A stretch of DNA of 64,000 nucleotides from Pycnopodia helianthoides (GCA_032158295.1 CM063258.1:749001-813000), one strand, 5' to 3'. Counted from the first letter of the stretch, positions 36,679 to 49,509 are shown. Numbers and translations are program-made. The notes: generated from the sequence alone by a model not told the origin.

Positions 36679-37062
36679 TTAAAGGAACATTACAGAATTG
36701 GTTTTTGCTAACAAAACAGTTGCTGGCAGTGTAAGCTCTTTATGTAACCCACCATATACATAAACTGACAAACCTGTAGAAGTTTGAGATCGATCGGCCA
36801 TCTGGGTCACGAGAAAGTAGTGAAAAACCGATTACACATTTGCATGAAATCATATAGATTCAACAAATGAATAAAACGCTCACTGAGCGATAAACTCCAA
36901 TCGGAAAATTAGTCTATTCATTTCTCATCAAATATGGAATGTCAGACAGAATATTTCAAGGGATGTTTTCTATATCATCATCATTAGACAATGTAACTTT
37001 TATGTAAATCTGTGATCAAAAAGTATATTTTACAAGTTTTTTTCTAACCAATTCTGTGATGT
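36679..37062 (-). mobile_element. TTAA MITE family A, copy 4
   Basis: The left end is intact; the right end is mutated (AACCAATTCTGTGATGTCTA), so the second TTAA is lost. Confidence 0.85.
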
Positions 37063-37164
37063 CTATACAATACAATCTGATGTAATCAAGGAATAGATGA
37101 TGTCATACTCAAAGACACAATTTGGTGCACAAGGGATTTCCTGGCAGGCGCACAAAATGCCTGT

Positions 37165-37412
37165 ACACTTTAAAAACACCCGGGTCAGAATTGACCTGGA
37201 TTCGGGTCACGTGGGGCCTGACCCATTTCTGGGTCAGTATGACCTGTAACCTGTATCAAAATGACCTATGAAGGGTCAACATGACGCAGAATCTAAGTTA
37301 AAAGTCCCATTTTGTTACCACTTTCCGGGTCAGCTTGTCCTGAATATGGGTCAGCCCCCTGGACATGGGACCACAATATGGATCAATTTTGGTCCCGGGA
37401 GTTTTAGAGTAA
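37165..37412. repeat. GGGTCA-rich repeat, copy 4
   Basis: It starts TTTAAAAACACCCGGGTCAG, contains GTCAGAATTGACC and GGGCCTGACCCATTTCTGGG, and ends GGAGTTTTAGAGTAAA. Confidence 0.75.
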
Positions 37413-37611
37413 ATGGTTTCTGATCTGAAGTTCCTAATAAATGAACCCCGTAAAATTTGTAATATAACAATTTTAAGATTTTTACCCAATCAGGGTAAAC
37501 ACTAAAGCATTCCTTTATATATGAACAAAGCACCAATTAACTAACTGTTCTTTTTTGTTGCGTCTCCATTCTCATGCATCGTTCCCATCCCTTGAAGCTA
37601 GAGTCTCCCAT

Positions 37612-37848
37612 AGAAGCAATAGACCGTATTGAATATGACGTCACCATTCAAAAACCTGCCCTACAACATGGCGTCTGTGAGCGTGTGCGTTTACGTGTGC
37701 GTACGTGTGCCGTAGAAATCAAACCGGGAACGCTGCGCGCTGCGTGCTTCATTGATGTACGCGTTTAGACGCGCATACAGGATGCCCTACAAGATGGCGA
37801 CTTTCTAGCAACAAAGGGGTTATTCAATACGGTCTATTCAAGTATACT
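37612..37848. repeat. Palindromic MITE with CRE and ATGGCG arms
   Basis: The left arm ATAGACCGTATTGAATATGA (then CGTCACC) and the right arm TTATTCAATACGGTCTATTC are inverted. GCCCTACAACATGGCGTC and GCCCTACAAGATGGCGAC face the arms. Confidence 0.75.
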
Positions 37849-38139
37849 AAATTCAAGCAACAAGGAGAAAGGCCGATACATGTACCTCCTAAAAATTTGA
37901 CAATCCTAATGAAAAACGACAGCAACAGAGCCCAGCACTTTCCTGCAGACAATCAGAGCATGCCGATCGAAACGTCAAGTTTTTAAACCACCGGTTCTTC
38001 TCGGAACCACAACAGCTCTAAAGAGAGATTTATTACATGTTTATGCACAAACCTCACTTGATTGTATCTTCACCGTGCAGTTTCAAACCCTACTGAAAAC
38101 GAACCTAGAACGAGCAATTCTACCTTTAAACTATTGCCC

Positions 38140-38382
38140 TTAAAGGCACTGGACACTATCGGTAATTACTCAAAATAATTATTAGCATAAAACCTTACTT
38201 GGTAACGAGTAATGGGGAGAGGTTGACAGTATAAACATTGTGAGAAACGGCTCCCTCTGAAGTGACATAGTTTAGAGAAAGAAGTAATTTTCCACGAATT
38301 TGATTTCGAGACCTCAGAATTAGATTTTGAGATACACAAGTGAGAAGACTGGTCTTTGACAATTAGTGTCCAGTGTCTTTAA
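38140..38382 (+). mobile_element. TTAA MITE family C, short subtype
   Basis: It starts TTAAAGGCACTGGACACTAT and ends AATTAGTGTCCAGTGTCTTTAA. It keeps AACCTTACTTGGTAACGAGT and GAGAAACGGCTCCCTCTGAA. Confidence 0.88.
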
Positions 38383-38751
38383 CAATCTACACAAGAAGCA
38401 AACACCGGCCTTTGACAACCCAAATTAACAGCACCCCATACTGCAGTTTGTCATCTATGTCACATGATATTAATTTCCAACCAAAGAATTTGTAAACATT
38501 GATTATTTACGACAGTACACAGTGACACACACTCCTTTAATTGTTCTCACTTGAGTCACGACTTGCCGAACGGTGTAATTTGTTACGAGGCAATCTGACT
38601 GTAACTCTAATACCGCGGGAATCTTACGGATGATAAATTGTCTTCAACGAGACCGTTTCATTACCAGCGCACGGCTATTTGTGTATATTGCGGAGACCTC
38701 GAAGCTATACAGTGTATAGACTTCATTGACAAAAAAAAGCTTTCGGTCTGG

Positions 38752-38926
38752 GCCCAATTTCATAGAGCTGCTTAAGCACAAAAAGTAGCTATAAGCACAA
38801 CACAATTATGCTTACCAGAATAAGGTTACCAGCCAAAGTACCAAGTAACAAGTACAATTAGTGACCGGAATCTTGGTTTTTTCTGCTTAGCAGAAAATTA
38901 ATAAGAAATTGGGCCCTGAAATGAAC
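38752..38926. repeat. Palindromic GCTTAAGC MITE
   Basis: The left end GGGCCCAATTTCATAGAGCT-GCTTAAGCAC and the right end AAGAAATTGGGCCC are inverted. The interior has GCTTACCAGAATAAGGTTACC. Confidence 0.75.
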
Positions 38927-39584
38927 AGTATGTCACTGTTTGCACACTATGTTTTGGATAGGAGTGGGGCCAAACTGTAATGTGAAATGTATATTAATTT
39001 AAAACATGAATACGGCACCACTCTAACGATTTATTTCGTCTGAAAATTGTATTTTTTGTTCAGAAAGGGGAAATAAAGTCTCACTGGCTTTTCACCATGT
39101 CCACGCAACAGCAGTTTAGTCACCATTACTGTACCTTATCTTGATTCAAAGAGAGTATGCATTTAACATCATCAGTTTAGACAACTTTGCGAACGATTTT
39201 TTTATTTTATGAAAAGCTGTAAATGGGATCAAAATATTTTAATTTTTGAGGACGTATGGATTTCTTGAGAAGCATGCGCAGCTCGTGCTATTGGATATAG
39301 ACTGGTTTCCTTTTGATAGGAAATGCCGTATTTAATGCACCATGATGCCCTTCTATGTAGTTACACGTTTTTAAGTGGTTTGGAGTTGTGTAGACTAGTC
39401 CAAGTGTATTAAATACTGACAACCTGAAGGCTCTCTTCTGTCTTGATGCTCTTTTTGGTTCTTTTTGTGTTCAGTGAAATTTCACCTCGGTCACGTGAAA
39501 CGCTACTTCAGCGTGTCAGCGAAATCAAATTAAATTGTATAACATGTCAACTGGGACAATGTCAATGGTAATCGAGCAGGGCCT

Positions 39585-39925
39585 GATTTCACATCAGAAA
39601 CAAAATGTTGCTTAATAATTGTTACTTGCTTAGCACAAATTAGCAGGAACCCAATAACAATGCGTGCACTTTAAGTTACATTTTTTGGGCTAGCAATTAA
39701 TTTGAACGGTACCCCGCGTACGGTCTTTGCTTAGCAGATTGCTTTTTCGTTGTACAGTGCTCCTGGTAATTATAATGATCAAGTGCAGAATATAATGTTT
39801 AGGAAAACATTTATTGTTGCGATCGTAAATCACACAACTCCATTGGCTGTTAAGCGGGTAATAATTGCTTAACATCAAAATGTATTCGGCAAGCAAACCA
39901 AAGCCAGCCACAAGCAGTATACGCT
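39585..39925. repeat. Possible diverged GCTTAGCA-type repeats
   Basis: GGGCCTGATTTCACATCAG and several TTGCTTAGCA/TGCTTAAC words suggest old copies. Boundaries are uncertain. Confidence 0.3.
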
Positions 39926-39997
39926 AAATAGTGTTGTTCTGCTAAGCATTTTTCCTACGCTTATAAAAGTTGTTTTCTTCTGCTAAAAAAGCTATAT

Positions 39998-40075
39998 AAT
40001 AATAATAATAGCTTGCATTTATAAAGCGCTTAATACAGGGTTTCTAAGCGCTGAAAATATAGGCCTATCATTGGC
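39998..40075. repeat. ATAATAATA...TTTATAAAGCGCTT repeat
   Basis: (ATA)n followed by GCTTGCATTTATAAAGCGCT and GGGTTTCTAAGCGC is a motif pair seen in many invertebrate genomes. Confidence 0.5.
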
Positions 40076-40859
40076 CCTTGCAGCTTTGTAAACGTACACA
40101 ACCGTTCAGCCATTTATTTTTTGTAAAGTACTTAACAAAACACTTACTCCTGCTTGTCCACTCATCACAATAATAAGCAATTACTTTTTCAAAGAAAACA
40201 GTTTAAGAAAATAGTGTAATTTGTGTTTACCTAACGTCTGGCAGCTGATGCAGACACAGGGTTGTCCAGGACGGCGACATATGGAATCGGAGCCTTTTTT
40301 TTCTTCTTCCACACTATTATTATCGCCGCAATGTTTTTACCTCCAAACCGTCGTACCACCAGCCGCACGTCTCGTCCTCATTACCGGCAGTGCCGGGCCA
40401 GATTCACCCCCGGAAAGACAGCTCTCTCACCCGCTCTCCTTCACAAACAATATCGCGTTCATTATATACAACCTGAGGAATACACATATATATTTTTTGA
40501 CAGCCCAAGGGGGTTTGTCAGTCGAGAGATAGCAGAACACACGCCAGGAGAAGTATTCATTAAGTTGTTCCACTTATCCGATGCTCAGTGCGGCAATTAT
40601 CTGCATCCGTAAATACCGTTAAATCTCCTCACAAGTTCTTAATATCTGACGCGCGAAAGTAGCTTCTTCGCACAAACACTAAGACACTTCTCTCCAGAAA
40701 GTGCCAGGCCAACCTATAAATACGTCTCCACAATTGGGTCAAAGATGATTCCAAACAAATATCCTGATCAGTGATGAGGAAGTCGGAAATATTTAAAGCC
40801 AAACTGGTCGATGGTACGAGCGTAATCAGGCGGTGCATACGAACGGTGGAGAGCACCAC

Positions 40860-41240
40860 CAAGGTGCGTGTTCAACAGACACCGCCTTCTCTGCGCTTGC
40901 CTCCTTCCGCGGTGTAGATTACCCCCCGACGTGCAAAGCTTCTTCAAAGTCGGTACATAAAAAAGTCAGTCCATTTCATCACCATCTGGTTATTGATACC
41001 TCGGCTTGATAAGAAGGGACGAGAAGCGAGGCAGAGGGGACAAAAAACCCACACACACCACTCGGAAGATGTCACAATTTCCCCCAACAGCTCTTGCGTT
41101 CGACTCGATATATTCCGTTTTACCATCGTTCGTGTGCCGACTTCCTCTGCAGAGAGCAAGACGAGGTTTGCGTAGTAGGACGCCGCAGTCGGCAGTCAGC
41201 GGCCGAATATAAATAATGCTCACGTGTGCTGTGCAGTCAA
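40860..41240. promoter_or_regulatory. Relatively GC-rich stretch with TATA and E-box motifs
   Basis: ATATAAATA (about 41208-41216) is followed on + by CACGTG. The same motif read on - gives TATTTATAT, followed by a GC-rich stretch near 41170-41200. Several short overlapping ORFs on both strands exist, none convincing. It could be a promoter with 5' exons outside my recognition. Confidence 0.22.
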
Positions 41241-42330
41241 TCGCCTAGCGCATGTTGTATATCGAAGAGATGCGTGTATATCCAAGGTGTATCAATGTCC
41301 GAAAATACCACATAAGGTTGATGAAGCGGCAGACAATGTCATATATCTATTAATACTTGCTACTAATTTATTGTTGGTGTTAAGTCGACCGTTTCATTGC
41401 GGCAGTGGTGGGGGGGGGGAGCTCTGAAACACACAGCAGTTATTGAAAAATACATGAAGGTTCTGATTAATGGAGGCATGTTTTGAGTAAGGTCAAGTAA
41501 AGAAGACTACTGTGAGACGTTATTGTGCATTTAATGTTAACAATATTTCAAACTCCGTGTACACAAGTTGCTATGGCAGTGCATCTCATTTAGTGAGTTA
41601 CAACGCCAAACAGACGTCCGTATACGAGTAAATAAGTTTGCAAATCGTATCCAACGCATCACATGGACCGATAACTCCCTCCCTTTACCACTTTCAGAAC
41701 AATAATTACTGCGCCCTCCACAAACTTTGTCAATTTTTAATGAGATGATGGGCATCGTCTGCAAGACCACATTATATCAGACAAACCATGGTATCCTCGA
41801 AACTAGAAGATACCTCAAATAGAGCATAGCTGTATAGGATTCCACTTCAGTTGAAAACGGTACCCAAGCCTCGTTATGAATCTCATTTGCAATTCACACA
41901 AAAAATGGCCGCTGCCCTACAAGAGAGCCTCGCACGAAGCCAAGCACCGAAATCCAGACTGCCTCTCAAGGGATTGTGGTGGAGAAAGATTTAGCGAGTC
42001 TACTGATGTCGTAGCCATGGTGAATCGTGTAGGATAACCACCAGACGCGTTATGGTTTCTGTCCATTTCGGCAGTACACCTCCAGGGCACACTATCCAGG
42101 GCTTTGTAGGCTAATCCGACGGTGGCTCGTTATTATATATTGCGCAGTTTGAACGAGACCAAACTTCAATTGTTAAAGGTGAAAGTGCAAAAAGAAGAGT
42201 TTGATGTGAATTCTATTTGCCCGTTCCTTTTTTTAAATTAAGCTAGTATATATAGGCATAAACAGTTGCATTGCACAAAACTATTCTATTAAATTAACAG
42301 AAACGGATTACCCGCAAAATACTATAAATG
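41241..42330. other. No gene recognised
   Basis: Short ORFs only. A G-run lies at about 41410. Nothing repeats elsewhere in the window that I can see. Confidence 0.3.
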
Positions 42331-42670
42331 GCATTTGTTGTTGATGTTGCTGTTGTTGCTGTTGCTGTTGCTGTTCTGGCTGTTGCTGTTGCTGTTGTTG
42401 CTGGCTGCTGCTGCTGCTGCTGTTGTTTGCTGTCGTTGTTGCTTCGCTGTTGGTGTTGTTGTAGTTATGTTTGTTTGTTGTTGTTGGTTGGTTGTTGTTG
42501 TTTTTTGTTGGTTGTTGTGTTGTTGGTTGGGTTGTGGTTGGTTGGTTGGTTGGTTGGTTGGTTGGTTGGTTGGTTGGTTGGGGTTGTTGGGTGTTGGTTT
42601 GTTTGTTTGTTTGTGTGTTTTTGTTTGTTGGTGTGTTTGTTGTGGTGTTTGTTTGTGTGTTGTTGTTTTT
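42331..42670. repeat. Compound microsatellite (GTTGCT)n, (GGTT)n, (GTTT)n
   Basis: 42335-42430 is GTTGCT/GCTGCT, 42530-42582 is pure GGTT, and 42600-42670 is TTTG-rich. ORFs in every frame (polyQ/N on minus, Leu/Val/Cys on plus) are by-products of low complexity. Confidence 0.92.
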
Positions 42671-42712
42671 TGAGAAAAAACTACTAAGCATAAACGAGTT
42701 TCTAAGTATCAT

Positions 42713-43075
42713 TTAAAGGTACACGTTGCCTTGAATCAGCCGAGTTGGTCTATAAAAAGCGTTTGTAAACCGTTTGTTATAAAATGCATATGGTTAGAAA
42801 GGCGTTTTAAAAGTAGAATACAATGATCCACACAAATATGCCTCAAAATTGCGTGGTTTCCCTTTTACATCGTGAACTAACACAGTCGGCCATTTTATGG
42901 AGTCAAATTTTTGACTCCACAAAATGGCCGACCGTGTTAGTTCGCAAAGTTAAAGAAAACTACGGAATTTCGAGGCATATTTGTGTGGATCATTGTATTC
43001 TACTTTTAAAACATCTTTCTAACCAAATGCATTTTATAACAAACTCGACCGATCCAAGGCAACGTGTACCTTTAA
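42713..43075. mobile_element. Hairpin TTAA MITE family E, complete
   Basis: TTAA flanks both ends (TTAAAGGTACACGTTGCCTT, AAGGCAACGTGTACCTTTAA). Almost the whole 363 bp is one inverted repeat folding about TGGAGTCAAATTTTTGACTCCA. It would give a very stable hairpin RNA. Confidence 0.9.
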
Positions 43076-43076
43076 T

Positions 43077-44949
43077 GGGCGCAGTACTTAGTATGGTGGC
43101 CCTGAAAAGACATCGAACATATTTACGTGTACGTAAATATTCATGATTTCTGCCCCAAATCGCAAACATTCACGTAATTATTTAATACGTAATTATGTGT
43201 GCTTAGAGCTGTTCTCCAAAGATGTCTATATCGTTTATTAAATTAGTCTGCTGAAGCAGAATGACTGCCGGGTATCAGTTACAAACAAAATACAACGCGC
43301 ATCATAGTGTTTTCACTGGTTCCCTATACCGTATTTCTTTGAAGGAAATTTGTTTCGTGGCTTAAAAACAATGACAACATTTTAAGAAAGGTGGTTCATC
43401 TGCCGTCAATAATGTCAGGCTTTTTTGGAGAAAACTTTTATTTTCTTGTCTGCACTTTAGTTAAAACACAGCAAAACATGTGGGTGTCTGGTGAGACAGT
43501 GTGTAAAATTAAGTTGAAGATTGTTAATCTATAAAACCTTACCTGATGAAAATTGCATAATCACAAGACAAGACAATTGTCTAATTACAAGACAATTTCT
43601 CATTTCGAGAGCAGAAGATCGCTTCACCGTGTGATGAAGAGCCTGGAGGCGATTGATATAAACAAACCCCACAGGCTGATACAAACCGCTTGTTTGATAT
43701 CTAGCCAAACTCATCACGTCCTAATGTAAATATTGCTACAGACCCATCGTTGATGGCGAAGCATCGCGGATGAGATGGTTGTACAAACTTTAGATAAAAA
43801 ACACACGCCACCAAAAAATCACATCAATATGCCTTTGCTTGAACCGACCAAAGTGCCTAATTGGTTTTTGCTTTTTAATAAATAATACATAGTCTCCACT
43901 TTGCGCTGAAGATGTGACATAAGAAACACCCCCCGCATCGCGCTGAAGACGCGTGTCGTCAAGAAACTCTTTGTGTGTATGCGTTTGGTTCATAAAACAG
44001 TCGTAGTACGCCCATAGACACCATGGCAACGCAGTCTCCGTTCGCGGAATCTTCACTTGTGAGGTTGTGTTTTTGTTTGAAAACAGAGAAGGCGTTTCAT
44101 CTGACTACTGTTGACAGTTGGGGGGAGGCAGGCTTCTTAATTATCGAGCTGTACTTTGCGTTTCTTCTTAAAAACCAGATGGAAGATTCTGGACCGGGAA
44201 TTGGAAGAGGATAAACGAAGACGATTGTTTTTGCTACAGCATCTTAGAAATCAATGATACACAAAGATATCTAACAAATAAACAGGCTCATTGAGCACAA
44301 TAATAGACCAACCAGTGCTACATGCCGCGGCTTATACACAAACGCATATACTTATCCTTGTCTTCTTACTTTTCGTGCGAAATCCTCAACGATCTATTAT
44401 ATTTTGCAAACTAAACAGAAAGTGAACACTGAAATTCTAACATCTATTTTTGCTGATAGCACATTTTAAACACGACCGTGCAGTTCCCGTGGATATCACA
44501 CCTAAACTCACCTATTGGTCTAGATGACACCTTACTGCAGAAAAGGCGAGTGTTATACTGAACTGATATTTTGTGAGTCAGAAATCTGTTCCAATCTAGC
44601 TCTTAAAATAAACGACTGCTGTGACGCAGTTTTTGGCAAGATGACAGTATTTCAGATGGAAGTGTCTCTCTCTTACTTGAATCATTTTAAACTCTCCAAG
44701 TTTGTTTCAACATATTTTACGACATTCTTAACAATTGCCAATCTATTTTCTGAATAAAAACCCACGTCGTGTTTTTGGTAAAAATATTTATCTTTAAAAA
44801 ACATTTCTCCTCAAGATCTTCTCTAGCTTGTGTTTGTTATTTTAGAAGATAACCTTTTAACCCTTTTAAAATACAGGACTAAAATCCTCAATAATAGTTA
44901 CGCGATTAGTTCTTTTTAAGACAATATAAAAGTTTGAAATTTAGTGTTG
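43077..44949. other. No gene recognised
   Basis: The plus ORF at 44524-44757 (MTPYCRKGECYTELIFCESE) has no signal peptide or splice support. A direct repeat (AAGACAATTGTCTAATTACAAG) lies near 43570-43590. Confidence 0.3.
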
Positions 44950-45228
44950 ACCCGGGCCTAGATTTATAAAACTGCTTAACAGCCGATTTTGTGCTTACTG
45001 TGCGAGTTTCCATTTTACAGTGCTGCTAACCGTAAGCGAACGAAAAGGCATGCTAACCTTCCAGTGAATGACGTAACAATGGAAATCCACGGTGAACACG
45101 CAAGCTGACCGTCTAATTATCATACTAACCTGCGAAATAGGCTTACGCTTAAGCAATTTTTGTTTCTGCTACACTAAGCACGAGACTTTGCTGACCATGA
45201 AGCTGACCACGAAATTGGGCCCTGATTA
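44950..45228. repeat. Palindromic GCTTAAGC-type MITE, diverged
   Basis: GGGCCTAGATTTATAAAACT-GCTTAAC at the left and ACCACGAAATTGGGCCCTGA at the right are inverted. Confidence 0.55.
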
Positions 45229-46795
45229 AATGAATGATTAAGCTTCCTGCCTTTTGACAACTTTTCTCCGTACAGCAAGGACTCGTTGTCCGTGGCTGGC
45301 TCCAATGGCACGCATCCCCATCACTTTATCTCGCCAGATTAACCCTCAATCATGGCTCTCCATTTCTTGCTCACTAAATGCTATTAATTTCTAGTCCAGC
45401 TTGCATAATTGATGTCAACAGGCTCCAAGGATTACGTCTCCCCGACGCATCCCGGCCCCGTGAGATCGGTATTACGTCAGCTAGGAACACCGTGTTACCA
45501 AGTGGTCGGTTCAGTAAGCTCATTTTGATGGATGAGGCGAGATTAAACTCACCAGTCATTTTTCTTTGTGTCCCCAAGGTCTTTCCCCCATAAGCGTATC
45601 ACCTTAATCATCACCAATGTGTTCAAGACACTATTTTGAAAGCGCGTGAATTTATGGAAATTAAAGGTACGGTCACGGGTGGCAATCCAGTGGGTTTTTT
45701 TTCTTTTGTGGGAATAAGATCAGCAGTGTCTGAGTTCACAAATAAAAACCAACGATCGACTTAAAAGTGTTACCAGTGCTGTAGAATTCTAAACTTTGCA
45801 TGATGGAGATCTGTACAATCTAGTAAGGTTTGCCTTTCTCCTGCAGACACTAAGAGCATACTGATCGAAACGTTGTTACACTATAAGTTCATAGCCACAG
45901 AAAGGGTTTTTCATGTATATGTTGTTACCACAAGCCTTACCGTTCAGATTGTTCATCTTTTAAATTTCCTATTTAAAAAGGGGCCACATTGTGTTCATGA
46001 CAGGTGTCAAGTAGTGTGTTCAAGTTTTTAATACATCCGTTATTGGTTTAGCAGTGAGTACAGGGAACCGGACATTCGTGTCCAAATGTTGTAATATCTC
46101 GTTATTGGTTCAGCAGTCAGGGAACCGGACATTCGTGTCCAAATTAGCGACTGCAGCTCGATCATGAGTTGTAGCGTATAAGGCCCATAGCACCACCCTT
46201 AGCAACAGCCAATATGGACACGGCCTAATATCTGTCGTATTTGCTTGGTATTTGTCAGTAATATCTGAAAAAGTTAGGTCAGGACGCATGATCGGCGCCA
46301 GACTATAATCAGTTATAGACGATACTTTTCCTTTTCTATTGCATCGTCACAGCCCGAGTTTTTGACAACCAAGGTTGGAAAACTATGGGAAGCCATAATG
46401 CAAAGTAAAAACAGATCGCCTCAATTGAATTTGTTGGAACAAATCAACCAATCGTGGGATGTAATTCTTTTAACTGAAATTTGCAGAAATGCTATTTGGC
46501 TGTCCATGCCAACTAGTGCGGTTTGTTTATCAATAATGGAAAGGTCTATTAGGCTAGTGGAAATACTGTTAGACTAAGATAGAAAAATATAATGTTTACT
46601 TTCACGGCAACCGAGGCACAGGTGTGTGATCTCGTATTAAAATAAAGAAACCATTACAGGAAATCCGAAGGCCGATCGTAGATCAGATATCCCCATATGC
46701 GCATTAGCGGCAAAAAAAAAAACTGCAACACAAAACTGATCGTTCGATAACGTCTCGATCTTAATGTCCGATTGACTTAAACAGCCATCTGATGG
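45229..46795. other. No gene recognised
   Basis: A near-duplicate pair lies at 46039-46085 and 46103-46143 (GTTATTGGTT, GGGAACCGGACATTCGTGTC), a local tandem duplication. No exon is convincing. Confidence 0.35.
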
Positions 46796-46796
46796 G

Positions 46797-47392
46797 CCCA
46801 ATTTCATTATAGCAGAACTAATTGCTTATGACCTTTCTGCTGCATGAGCAAAAATGACCAGGATACCAGACACAGATGTGGTACATGCGAAGTTGTATTT
46901 TCGGGCTGATAGGCTAACCTTATTCTGGTAAGCGAAATTTTGTTTGTGCTCAGCTACTTGTTGTGCTTAAAGGAACATTACAGAATTGTTTTTGCTAACA
47001 AAACAGTTGCTGGCAGTGTAAGCACTTTATGTAATCCACCATATACATAAACTGACAAACCTGTAGAAGTTTGAGATCGATCGGCCATCTGGGTCACTAG
47101 AAAATAGTGAAAAACCGATTACACATTTGCATGAAATCATATAGATTCAACAAATGAATAAAACGCTCACTGAGCGATAAACTCCAATCGGAAAATTTGT
47201 TTTTTCATTTCTCATCAAATATGGCATTTCAGACAGAAATATTTCAAGGGATGTTTTCTACTATCATCATCATTAGACCGTGTAAGTTTTATGTAAATCT
47301 GTGATCAAAAAGTATATTTTACAAGTTTTTTTCTTACAATTCTGTAATGTTCCTTTAAGCAGCTGTAGGACATAGGTCCCAGTTTGTGCATC
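46797..47392. repeat. GCTTAAGC palindromic MITE split by a TTAA MITE
   Basis: The left end GGGCCCAATTTCATTATAGC and the right piece GCAGCTGTAGGACATAGGTC belong together once 46967-47358 is removed. The host junction would read TTGTGCTTAAGCAGCTG. Confidence 0.7.
46967..47358 (-). mobile_element. TTAA MITE family A, copy 5
   Basis: TTAAAGGAACATTACAGAAT at the left; AATTCTGTAATGTTCCTTTAA at the right. The inverted copy has CGCTCACTGAGCG in the middle. Confidence 0.9.
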
Positions 47393-47394
47393 TG

Positions 47395-47530
47395 AGTATA
47401 AATGTCGCTGTTTTTCATGTTTGTTTTTTGTTTTGTTTTGTTTGTTGTGTTATTGGTGTGTTGTAATGTTTTTGTTGGTTTTGTTGTTTGTTTGGGTGTT
47501 TGTTTGTTAGGTTGTTTTGGGTGGTTAGAC
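47395..47530. repeat. T/G-rich low-complexity tract (GTTTT)n-like
   Basis: A run of TTTGTTTTG/TTGTTGG words with no strict unit. The ORFs across it are by-products. Confidence 0.7.
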
Positions 47531-47984
47531 AGTTTCACAGCATCTCTAGACTTGTGGACAAGTCGTGTTGTCGTGGTGATAGCGTAACGGCTCTCGACTT
47601 CACTCTCGCGAGACTATTGGTCCCACGTGACTACAGAAGTCGTGAGCCAGCAGCCTCGCCAGAGCAACAAAGTCGCGTGGGAGACGATACCAATACAAAT
47701 TTTAATGGTTTATCCACAAGTCAACACGTAGCAGTTTCATGCAACTCGATGAAAATAAAAGATTATAATTATTTACAAAACGTTTGCACTTGGAGGTAGA
47801 TTATAGTTTACCCTTATCGCATGTTAATTCAACTGCAGTCCCAATTCGACATGGATCCTTCCGGTGGTTCTAGACACGTCAGTTTAAAACGAGGCATATC
47901 ATTTTAGATATATTTTATATATTTTTATATTCTCTGCAGCGCAGGCATAACCAACCGGTTAACTCGAGTGTAAATGTACTATTT

Positions 47985-48375
47985 TTGCATAAACTTTCAC
48001 CAAATGTAGCCGTTTTCACACTGCAAGCCAATTCCCGAGAAATAGAACCCCAGGGAATTGCGAATGTTAACTTCATGCCCGCCACCCCGTGTTCGTTTCA
48101 CAATTTCCCTGAGCAAAAAGGGCCCCCGGGGATTTATCTTGCTTTCCACTCCCTAGACTGGTCCCCTGGGGATAAAGTCAGGCACTGGTCTTACAATGAT
48201 GGAATGTGCCGTGACGTAAGTTTTCCATATTTGTGTTATGATTGGTCCGAGTAATGTAATTGTCAGCTTGCACTTTCGATCGTCTGCATGCAGCGTGTGC
48301 ATAATGTTGTACATCCTGTAATGCTGTTTTATTCACTATAATTTCCCGGGAGTTTGCCAGGGTTTAGCAAGTCAA
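47985..48375. repeat. Possible MITE with CCCGGGG/GGGAATTG words
   Basis: CCCAGGGAATTGCGAATGTT, TTTCCCTGAGCAAAAAGGGC and TTTCCCGGGAGTTTGCCAGG alternate in both orientations. The 89-codon ORF across it is not convincing. Confidence 0.3.
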
Positions 48376-48457
48376 GTGTGAAACGATCAACCGAGTTATG
48401 TCTGTACTTTCCCAGGAAGTTCGTCTGGTGTGATAGGACCTCGTTATCCCGTGGACG

Positions 48458-48640
48458 TAATAGATGGATTGCAATACGCGTCATTGACCGCCATCTTTGA
48501 TGTAAAACAATGGAAAAGTGCACGCGTGTACGCGCTACGCACGACTCTCAGCCAATGATAGCTCTTTCACGCGTGCACAATATTATTTATCAAAGATGGC
48601 GGCCGATGACGTCTATTGTAATCCCCATCTATTAGAATCC
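48458..48640. repeat. Palindromic MITE with YY1-like arms, copy 3
   Basis: TAATAGATGGATTGCAATAC and GTAATCCCCATCTATTA are inverted. The inner arms are CGCCATCTTTGATGTAAAAC and TTATTTATCAAAGATGGCGG. Confidence 0.88.
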
Positions 48641-49505
48641 AACCCAAACCCATAGTTTCCGAATGCTATACTTCACACACATTAAACAGTATCAGTAGTT
48701 AGTTCATACTTTAGATTGAGGAATTACCTGGCACCTTTTAAAAGCACCGCCAACTCATTAATGTTCACGGCATTAAATGCTGACTCATATCCCGATGGCT
48801 TGTGTTTGCTGATGTAGACAACACCATAGCGTAATTATTAAAATGTAACGTTCAATACTAGGGGGAAAAACTCAATGGCTGAATTTTCGAAACATACCGT
48901 AACCATACTATAAATAAATTAAAACCTTAAGTGAGCGCTGGTAACACTACAGTCACGGCATATTTTATTTATTTCACTGTTTTCTCCAAAGTGCAATGCC
49001 CTTGGGGAGTCAAAGTCCTTGATATCCTGGACTGGACCAGTCCACCTACCTAAGAGGGAGATCAGGTCTAAAAGATGTGTTGTGTCATTTTTGGAGAGGG
49101 CTGAAAAATATTTTCACTCATACTTCGTGGCACAAAATTGTACAGACCTACACAGATCTAACCCTCTGATAGAGTGGAGCCATTTGAACTTTGTAGCAGG
49201 TATCCAGATGTCTTGCTGACAGCCTGTGCTAGGTTCTGAGGTTTCCAACACCCCTCCCCCTGCCAATTAAACTTTTTGGCTTGCTGGGGAGCCAGTAACT
49301 AATGGACCCTTCCCGCATGTGTGTATTTCCTGGGAATGATGGTATGTGCATGGAGTTTAGTTTCTACCTCCATGTGTAGCCTTGCATGTAGTGGTAAGAA
49401 TTCCAAGATTGGTATAGCGTTATGGAAATTATATCCACCATGAATTTATATGAAGAAGCACTGCGGTGTGCACATATCTTAACATTATTGACAAATGGGG
49501 TACCT
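48641..49505. other. No gene recognised
   Basis: Short ORFs only. The plus ORF 49019-49219 has no supporting context. Confidence 0.3.
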
Positions 49506-49509
49506 TCAC

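Noticed and set aside
42308..42716. PolyQ/N and Leu/Cys/Val ORFs
   Set aside because: They are microsatellite by-products open in several frames at once.
47985..48254. 89-codon ORF
   Set aside because: It overlaps repeated CCCAGGGAATTG/CCCCGGGG words in both orientations, so it is probably within a MITE, and there is no promoter or splice evidence.
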